Of a stretch of 25,652 bases of DNA, positions 20,299 through 25,652 are shown in pieces (the first letter of the stretch is position 1; every line of letters begins with the position of its first letter). The notes under the pieces were generated by a model. The model searched no databases and was not told where the DNA came from. It saw nothing but the letters and a program-made list of their open reading frames with translations. Both the position numbers and the translations under genes were made by a program. This DNA comes from a virus. The stretch covers positions 1 to 25,652 of the IMG/VR virus record IMGVR_UViG_3300044981_000091. One strand, written 5' to 3'.

Positions 20299-20703
20299 AT
20301 GGAAGAGCCGGGATTTTTGAATGCGGGGTACTTGCTCCATTGCGGAGTGTATATGCTCTTGCGGAGGCGTGAGGTGGTTTACGTAGGGCAGTCGAAATCA
20401 TTGCACAGGCGCCTTGGCGAACACATCAGCCGACGGGGTAAGAAGCCCGCGAAGAACTCGTACTACGGAACCAGCGAATACAATGGTCTTATGTTTGATG
20501 ATATTCTCGTGAGGCCTTGTATGCTGGCTGTCCTTACTGAAATTGAAGTTGCAATGATCCGCAAGTATCAACCGAAGTACAATGTAAGGGGTAAGAAGCT
20601 AAAGCCGGATATCTCGATCGAAGAACTTATCCAGATGATGCCGATGCCCGCAATCGCCGAAGCCCTGCAACCGAAATCGCCGCCAGTCTACCGAAGGTTC
20701 TAA
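20299..20703 (+). CDS. GIY-YIG nuclease
   Basis: The 134-residue protein has the GIY-YIG module at its N-terminus: G16-V-Y18, Y28-V-G30, R37/R38 in LHRRLGEH, E83 in EVAMIRKY and N95 in PKYN. All expected active-site classes are present. The C-terminal tail is proline-rich and ends VYRRF. GAGAGG precedes the ATG. It may be a free-standing homing-type nuclease, or a packaging-associated nuclease in the place where HNH genes sit beside terminases in other phages. The stop overlaps terS as TAATG. Confidence 0.88.
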   Translation: MEEPGFLNAGYLLHCGVYMLLRRREVVYVGQSKSLHRRLGEHISRRGKKPAKNSYYGTSEYNGLMFDDILVRPCMLAVLTEIEVAMIRKYQPKYNVRGKKLKPDISIEELIQMMPMPAIAEALQPKSPPVYRRF

Positions 20704-21356
20704 TGCCCGAACTCCACCGAGGTCGCCTTGCACAGCCCCCGCGAATCATCGCGGTGCGGCCGCTTACGCGCGAGGACCTTGGGGTGCTTAAGGCCCAACG
20801 CGTTGCTCCGCGGAGCAAAATCTTCCGCGATACCCACCACCGCCTTGCGCGGCTCATTGCCTCGGGCTTGCCCTATGCAGAAATCCTGCGCATCACTGGC
20901 TATTCCTACCAGCGCCTCTCGACCCTGAAGCTCGACCCGGCATTCCAGGAACTCGTCACTACCTATCGCGAGAAGGCCACAGATGCTTGGGTCAACTCGC
21001 AAGACGAGTTCTACGAAACCTCAACCTCCAACATGCTCCGCGCGGAACGACAGATCGAGGAGCACCTAGATCGCGCCGATGAAGAAGGCGAATTGGTGCC
21101 GCTCAAGTCCCTGCTCGCGATCACGAGCGACCGCGCAGACCGCTTCGGATACCCAAAGAAAAAGGAGATCAACTCCAACCACACGATCGACTTCGCGAAG
21201 CGTATCGAAACCGTCATGGCCCGTTCCGGCCGTGGCTCCGTAATAGACGCCAGACCTACGCCCCTCCCGGTACAGTCTGCGTCTATTGCGCCGGATCAAA
21301 GGCCTCCCGCTAACGATCCGGCGCCCGCACCGCCCGCAGTCCTACGGCGGTTTTAG
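20703..21356 (+). CDS. terS: Terminase small subunit
   Basis: This 217-residue protein has an early helix-turn-helix-like part (LARLIASGLPYAEILRITGY, then SYQRLSTLKLDPAFQEL, about residues 50-82), a helical middle and a proline-rich tail. This order is usual for small terminases, which bind the packaging site and load the large subunit. Its place between a nuclease and the large subunit supports this. An AAGG ribosome site lies in the end of the upstream gene. Confidence 0.82.
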   Translation: MPELHRGRLAQPPRIIAVRPLTREDLGVLKAQRVAPRSKIFRDTHHRLARLIASGLPYAEILRITGYSYQRLSTLKLDPAFQELVTTYREKATDAWVNSQDEFYETSTSNMLRAERQIEEHLDRADEEGELVPLKSLLAITSDRADRFGYPKKKEINSNHTIDFAKRIETVMARSGRGSVIDARPTPLPVQSASIAPDQRPPANDPAPAPPAVLRRF

Positions 21357-21365
21357 GAGAGGAAG

Positions 21366-21422
21366 ATGTCCCATCCGGCATGTGTGGTCGACGTCTTCCT
21401 CTCCGAGATCGGGGGCGGCTGA
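21366..21422 (+). CDS. Possible 18-codon leader ORF coupled to the large terminase
   Basis: GGAGAGGAAG gives this ATG a much better ribosome site than the terL start. The frame is MSHPACVVDVFLSEIGGG and its TGA overlaps the terL ATG as TGATG. It could be a coupling peptide that brings ribosomes to terL, or chance. Confidence 0.4.
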   Translation: MSHPACVVDVFLSEIGGG

Positions 21423-22957
21423 TGTTCGAACGCGGGGGCGGGGAACAATGGCAAGATCAACTCGTCGAATGGCTCGCGAGCGTCCGCGATGATCCCCTCG
21501 CATTCGTCCTCGGCGCATTCCCTTGGGGTGAAGAGAACACCCCCCTCGCGAAGTTCCCCCGGCCCCTCGACTGGCAATGTGAGGTGCTTGAGTATCTCCG
21601 GACTGGATTGCTGACCCCCCACCAAGCCATCTGCCGCGCCACCGCCTCCGGCCACGGCATCGGCAAATCCGCCCTCGTCTCCATGATCCTCATCTGGGCC
21701 ATGATGACCTTCCCGGATACCAAGGGGGTGATCACCGCGAACACCGAGACCCAGCTAAAGACCAAAACCTGGGCCGAACTCGGGCGCTGGTTCAACCTCT
21801 GCTGGTTCGCGCGGGAGTTCTTCGTCCTAAACGCCACCTCCCTCGTCTCCAAGGATCCCGAGCGCGAACGAACCTGGCGCGTGGACATGATCCCTTGGTC
21901 GAAAACCAATCCCCAAGCCTTCGCCGGCCTCCACAACTCGGGCAAGCGGCAATTCATGATCTTCGACGAGGCTTCCGAAATCGAAGACATCATCTGGGAA
22001 ACCGCCGAGGGCTTCCTAACCGATATCGATGCGCAGCGCTTCTGGCTGGCCTTCGGCAACCCGACCCGCAACGCGGGTCGCTTCCGCGAATGCTTCGACG
22101 ACGGGGGCTTTGCCGGTCTCTGGGAATCCAAGCAAATCGATTCCCGCACCGTCCCCATCACCGATCACGTGTACCAAGACCGGCTCATCAAAGTCTACGG
22201 CGACGATAGCGACTACGTCCGCATCCGCATCCTGGGCCAATTCCCCCGCCAAGGCCTGATGGAGTTCTTCAATGCCTTCGAAATCGACTCCGCAATGTCT
22301 CCCGAACGCGAGGTCTACATCGACTCCGCAACTCCTTTGGCTGTTGGCGTTGACGTCGCTCGCTACGGCGCCAATAACAGCGTTATCTTTCCTCGCCGCG
22401 GCAGGGATGCTCGATCGATCGCTCGCAAGGTGTTCCACGGCCTCTCCACCGTGGAACTGTCCAACCAAGTCTTCGGCGCATGGCACGAGTGGCACCCAGA
22501 CGGCATCTTCATCGACGAAGGCGGCGTGGGTGGCGGCGTGGTGGACCAATGCCGCTCCAAGCACCTCCAGGTAACCGGGGTCCAGTTCGGCGGCAAGGAC
22601 GACATCACCGGCGTGGTCTTCAACAACTCCGGCGAGAAATACGCCAACAAACGCGCTGCAATGTACGGTGCCCTACGCGCATGGCTACGTGATGGAGGCT
22701 CCCTCCGCGCAGACCCAGACCTCCGCTCCGCCATGCTCGCGATCCGGTACCTCTTCAACAAAAAAGACGAGATCATCCTCGTCTCCAAAGAAGACCTGAT
22801 GGAGGACAACCCGGGCCTAGTGCTCGATGATCTCGATGCACTCTGCTTGACCTTTGGTGGGCCGATAGCCAGCAAGGTCATTGCCGAAGGCGCCGGCCCC
22901 CTCCACGTCACCGAATACGATCCCTTCTCCGAAGACATGATGAGGCCTGCGGCATGA
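21422..22957 (+). CDS. terL: Terminase large subunit
   Basis: This 511-residue ATPase-nuclease packages DNA into proheads. Walker A is at residues 76-83 (SGHGIGKS), Walker B FMIFDEAS with D182 and E183, and the RNase H-like nuclease begins with GVDVARYG and continues with FIDEGGVGGG and VLDDLDALCL. I use ATG at 21422; an ATG at 21380 is in frame but has no ribosome site. The stop overlaps the next gene as ATGA. Length is normal. Confidence 0.94.
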   Translation: MFERGGGEQWQDQLVEWLASVRDDPLAFVLGAFPWGEENTPLAKFPRPLDWQCEVLEYLRTGLLTPHQAICRATASGHGIGKSALVSMILIWAMMTFPDTKGVITANTETQLKTKTWAELGRWFNLCWFAREFFVLNATSLVSKDPERERTWRVDMIPWSKTNPQAFAGLHNSGKRQFMIFDEASEIEDIIWETAEGFLTDIDAQRFWLAFGNPTRNAGRFRECFDDGGFAGLWESKQIDSRTVPITDHVYQDRLIKVYGDDSDYVRIRILGQFPRQGLMEFFNAFEIDSAMSPEREVYIDSATPLAVGVDVARYGANNSVIFPRRGRDARSIARKVFHGLSTVELSNQVFGAWHEWHPDGIFIDEGGVGGGVVDQCRSKHLQVTGVQFGGKDDITGVVFNNSGEKYANKRAAMYGALRAWLRDGGSLRADPDLRSAMLAIRYLFNKKDEIILVSKEDLMEDNPGLVLDDLDALCLTFGGPIASKVIAEGAGPLHVTEYDPFSEDMMRPAA

Positions 22958-23184
22958 CCTGTGGACCATACCCTAGTTGGATTCAAAGCATCAACACCAT
23001 TGAAGATGCTTATGAGCATTTACGATTTGCATGCAATCGTCTTGAAGAGCTTTTGGAAAAGAGTGATCCAGAAACTAAACAAACTAAGCGCTGTGATAAA
23101 GCCGTGACAGTGATGAAGGTTGGATTTAAGATTTTGAAGAAGGCAATTGGATATACTAAGTCTGAGATTAAGGAGGCGGCATGA
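22954..23184 (+). CDS. AT-rich hypothetical protein (76 aa)
   Basis: The product starts MTCGPYPSWIQSINTIEDAY and is a helical, Lys/Glu-rich protein (RLEELLEKSDPETKQTKRCD). It uses many A/T-ending codons, unlike terL and the portal, so it looks like a later insertion. Coupled to both neighbours by ATGA. Function unknown. Confidence 0.7.
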   Translation: MTCGPYPSWIQSINTIEDAYEHLRFACNRLEELLEKSDPETKQTKRCDKAVTVMKVGFKILKKAIGYTKSEIKEAA

Positions 23185-23360
23185 GCCCTCCCTCCGCACC
23201 GCTGCCCCAACTACCTCAATCCCCCGGCGCCCCGCCAGTCTTCGGGATGTCTCCCGTGGGCCAAAAGCCCGGCGCAAAGACCCCTACCCCCTCGTACCTC
23301 AACGCCGCGATGTCGCCCTCGAAGGGGCAGACTGCGCAGAAGACTTTGGTAGGTCAGTAA
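23181..23360 (+). CDS. Pro-rich hypothetical protein (59 aa)
   Basis: The ATG overlaps the upstream stop and follows AAGGAGGCGGC, a strong ribosome site. The product starts MSPPSAPLPQLPQSPGAPPV and is proline-, serine- and lysine-rich and probably disordered. GC-rich, in contrast to both neighbours. Function unknown; a head-assembly accessory is possible from position. Confidence 0.7.
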   Translation: MSPPSAPLPQLPQSPGAPPVFGMSPVGQKPGAKTPTPSYLNAAMSPSKGQTAQKTLVGQ

Positions 23361-23363
23361 ACT

Positions 23364-23606
23364 ATGGCTGATGTTGGTGTACCACCTTTTGTAAAAGATC
23401 AGGCAGACCTAAGTAAGCCACTCGAAGTTAATAAAATGTCAGATGATGAATTCAACGCAACTTGGGTTAGATCGGTTGCACGTAATGGTCGTAGCGATTT
23501 TGAAATGCGGGCTTTACATCCTGATCTCGATGCATATAAGTTAAATGAAAAGAGTGACATGATTAGCTATCATACCAAACCAAACCAGAAGGCTTTGACC
23601 TCATAA
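23364..23606 (+). CDS. AT-rich hypothetical protein (80 aa)
   Basis: The product starts MADVGVPPFVKDQADLSKPL and has a helical acidic middle (KMSDDEFNATWVRSVARNGR). A GGTAGG site lies upstream. The stop overlaps the next gene as TAATG. Base composition is low in GC compared with terL. Function unknown. Confidence 0.7.
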   Translation: MADVGVPPFVKDQADLSKPLEVNKMSDDEFNATWVRSVARNGRSDFEMRALHPDLDAYKLNEKSDMISYHTKPNQKALTS

Positions 23607-23809
23607 TGCCCACAGCCCCAATGCTCCCGCCGGAGGAAATGGCTAAGGCCGCCGGAGCACCCGCTGGTCTGAACCCAGCTAATTTCTTGATTGCTGCGGC
23701 AGATATGCATGGCTCTGGCCAACTGAGTATGCCCAAGGGTCCTTCGCAGACCATGCCCTCGCTCTCGAAGCACGGCGGCGGGCCCAAGAAGCTGAAGGTC
23801 CTCAAGTGA
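23606..23809 (+). CDS. Hypothetical protein (67 aa) before the portal
   Basis: The product starts MPTAPMLPPEEMAKAAGAPA and is Ala/Pro/Gly-rich with a basic end (GGGPKKLKVLK). It overlaps the portal start as GTGA. No family recognised; small low-complexity proteins in this place may act in head assembly. Confidence 0.7.
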   Translation: MPTAPMLPPEEMAKAAGAPAGLNPANFLIAAADMHGSGQLSMPKGPSQTMPSLSKHGGGPKKLKVLK

Positions 23810-25566
23810 ATATCTATGCCCCGCCGCAGCAAGGCTCCCCGACCTACGTCGAGCTAGTAACGGAGAAGGACCTCGCCCTGCGTGCGTTTCAGCAGGGGCG
23901 CCTGCTTGGCCTTCGCAACAATCGATATAGCTGGTGGACGCATGCCAGAGAGTTGGCCGATTACATCCTCCCCAGGAGATACCGATGGCTGATAACCCAG
24001 AACCAGCAGAACCGGGGCTCGCCGATCAATCAACATATTCTAGATTCTACCGGCACTTTAGCCGCGAGAAACTTAGCGGCCGGTATGATGAGCGGCATTT
24101 CGTCTCCCACACGACCGTGGTTCAAACTAAAGTACGGCCGCATCGACTCGACCCAGACATCGCCCGTAAGCTTATGGCTCGCTGAATGCGAGCGCCTAAT
24201 GTACCTCGTCTTCGCCGAGTCCAACTTCTACACAGCGATGGCGATCTTCTACTTCGATCTCATCGTCTTCGGTACGGCGGTGTTGTTAATTTATGAAGAC
24301 TACGACAACGTCGTCAACTGCATCAACCCCTGCTTCGGCGAGTACTACGTAGACATCGATGGCAAATACCGCCCGGTGATCTTCTATCGCGAGTTCACCT
24401 ACACCATCGCCCAGACCGTAGACGAGTTCGGCTACGACAACACCTCGCCAATGGTGCGCCAATACTACGACCTTCGCGATGGCGCGAACCTAACCCGGGA
24501 GATAATCATTGCCCATGCAATCGAACCCAACACCGACCCAGAGAAATACGGCATCCCCAAACACTTTAAGTACCGTGAAACTTATTGGGAATGGGGTGGT
24601 GCAACAAATCCGCAGGGCGGCACCTCGTCGCGAGGATTTCTCCGCAAGCGCGGGTTCCACGATCGAGCAGCTATCATTGGTAGATGGGACCTTGTGGCTA
24701 ATGATCCGTACGGGAGATCGCCGGGCATGGACGCGTTGCCCGACATTAAACAACTCCAGCAAGAGACGCGTAGGAAAGCGCAGGGTATCGACAAGGGCAT
24801 CAACCCACCCCTGATCGCAGATGTGCAACTAAAGAACCAACCCGCCTCGCTCCTCCCCGGTGGCATGACCTTCCTGCAAGGCATGATGAACGCCTCAGGC
24901 GATGGCATGAAACCTGCCTACGGCAACTGGAAGCCAGACATCGCAGCCATCTCCGAAGACATGCAAGAGGTCCGCCAGCGCATCAAGGACACGTTCTTCA
25001 ACTCCCTCTTCCAAGTCGCTTCGCAGTTCGAAACCCGCTCCAACATCACCGCGGTTGAATGGGATATGCGGAAGAGCGAATCGCTGATGATGCTCACGCC
25101 AGTGATCGAGCGCCTCCAGAGTGAGGTATTGGCCCCTGTCATCGACCGCGTCTGGGGCATCATGTCCCGCGCAGGAATCTTCCCGCCGCCCCCGGCCGAG
25201 GTCGCTGGGAAGGACCTCAATATCGAATACACCTCCATGCTGGCGATCTCGCAAAAGGCCGCCCAAGCTGGCTCCATCGAGCGCATGTTCCAGATCGTTG
25301 GCCAAGTCGCAGGCATCGACCCAGCAGCCACCGATAACCTCGACTTCGATATGGCCCTCGACATCTACTCCAATCTCCTCAACAACGACCCGCGGATCAT
25401 CCGCTCGCCCGCCGCCCTCGCAGCCCTACGCACAGCACGTCAGCAACAGCAGGCCCAACAGCAAGCCGTTCAAAACGCCGAGACGCTCTCGAAGGCCGGA
25501 GCCAATGCCTCCGCAATCGACGTGGGCGGTGGCCAGAACCTCGTGCAGAAGATGCTAACCGCATGA
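23806..25566 (+). CDS. Portal protein (head-to-tail connector type)
   Basis: This 586-residue protein resembles the podovirus head-to-tail connector family: an N-terminal ELADYILPRRYRW segment, then LDSTGTLAARNLAAGMMSGI (all such portals have this region), ARNLAAGM, and a C-terminal Gln-rich helix (RQQQQAQQQAVQNAE). It forms the dodecameric ring through which DNA enters and leaves. The start is GTG at 23806, overlapping the previous stop. Its type is the main evidence that this is a short-tailed phage. Confidence 0.92.
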   Translation: MNIYAPPQQGSPTYVELVTEKDLALRAFQQGRLLGLRNNRYSWWTHARELADYILPRRYRWLITQNQQNRGSPINQHILDSTGTLAARNLAAGMMSGISSPTRPWFKLKYGRIDSTQTSPVSLWLAECERLMYLVFAESNFYTAMAIFYFDLIVFGTAVLLIYEDYDNVVNCINPCFGEYYVDIDGKYRPVIFYREFTYTIAQTVDEFGYDNTSPMVRQYYDLRDGANLTREIIIAHAIEPNTDPEKYGIPKHFKYRETYWEWGGATNPQGGTSSRGFLRKRGFHDRAAIIGRWDLVANDPYGRSPGMDALPDIKQLQQETRRKAQGIDKGINPPLIADVQLKNQPASLLPGGMTFLQGMMNASGDGMKPAYGNWKPDIAAISEDMQEVRQRIKDTFFNSLFQVASQFETRSNITAVEWDMRKSESLMMLTPVIERLQSEVLAPVIDRVWGIMSRAGIFPPPPAEVAGKDLNIEYTSMLAISQKAAQAGSIERMFQIVGQVAGIDPAATDNLDFDMALDIYSNLLNNDPRIIRSPAALAALRTARQQQQAQQQAVQNAETLSKAGANASAIDVGGGQNLVQKMLTA

Positions 25567-25652
25567 CCCTCACCACCTACGAACGCGATCTCGCAATGAA
25601 CCATTACGTGGAGGCCGACGGATGGAAGTCCAGCACACCCTCAAGGTTCGAA
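25563..25652 (+). CDS. Start of the next late gene (partial)
   Basis: The ATG overlaps the portal stop as ATGA and the frame is open to the window end, giving 30 residues beginning MTLTTYERDLAMNHYVEADG. Position suggests another head or scaffold gene. Too little is present to identify it. Confidence 0.62.
   Translation, partial: MTLTTYERDLAMNHYVEADGWKSSTPSRFE

Noticed and set aside
1-25652. tRNA genes, CRISPR arrays, integrase, attachment sites
   Set aside because: I saw no cloverleaf-like T-arm/anticodon combination, no regularly spaced repeats, and no recombinase motifs. Reading by eye could miss a degenerate tRNA.
25640-25652. GGTTCGAA at the window end, like a tRNA T-loop
   Set aside because: It lies in the open frame of the gene after the portal and no tRNA arms surround it.

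Overview
This window looks like part of a double-stranded DNA tailed-phage (or prophage) genome with short-tailed (podovirus-type) packaging and portal genes. The support is a small/large terminase pair followed by a 586-residue portal of the head-to-tail connector type, a GH108 endolysin with small membrane proteins, and a phage-style family A DNA polymerase. Genes are tightly packed, mostly joined by ATGA, GTGA or TAATG stop-start overlaps, and GTG and TTG starts are used. I recognise no tRNA, rRNA, CRISPR array, insertion sequence, integrase or phage RNA polymerase. The base composition is GC-rich, and four promoters match the bacterial sigma70 consensus closely (a fifth, weaker candidate sits beside the second palindrome), so early transcription probably uses host RNA polymerase. 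A Gram-negative, possibly alphaproteobacterial, host is my guess only.

Layout. (1) 1-2222, plus strand: the end of an upstream gene, then a lysis cassette of GH108 muramidase, a two-helix holin-like protein, a tiny protein, a secreted protein and two small membrane proteins. (2) 2219-12718, minus strand: a replication and recombination operon. In reading order it encodes a UvrD-like SF1 helicase, a winged-helix protein, several very small proteins, a RecB/Cas4-like nuclease, small genes, a Sak4-like ATPase, an Acb2/Tad1-hairpin-like protein (candidate anti-CBASS sponge), two putative ssDNA-binding proteins, a terminator, a DUF3310 protein, a UDG-exonuclease fusion, the polymerase domain and a DUF3987-like ATPase. 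The operon starts from a strong promoter at 12742-12770. (3) 12767-16274, minus strand: thirteen small, mostly unknown genes transcribed from a near-identical promoter at 16298-16326. (4) 16361-19405, minus strand: hypothetical genes with further strong promoters and terminator-like hairpins. (5) 19406-19810: a divergent non-coding region with a consensus promoter, a long imperfect inverted repeat around a TA/GACA-rich centre, and a 14-bp palindrome. (6) 19811-25652, plus strand: a small gene, a promoter, a GIY-YIG nuclease, terminase small and large subunits, four small genes of alternating base composition, the portal and the start of the next late gene.

How it fits together. The minus-strand operons supply early functions: DNA replication, recombination, possibly counter-defence, and many small unknown proteins. 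The plus-strand genes supply packaging, structure and lysis. The two plus-strand arms point out of the window in a way consistent with one late block on a circular or circularly permuted map. The points I rate most worth following are the exonuclease active site split across two ORFs, the polymerase lacking the usual HDE glutamate, the Acb2-like gene, the identical palindrome placed one base from -35-like sites at two promoters, the long inverted repeat, and a set of very small Arg/aromatic-rich genes that length cut-offs would miss.
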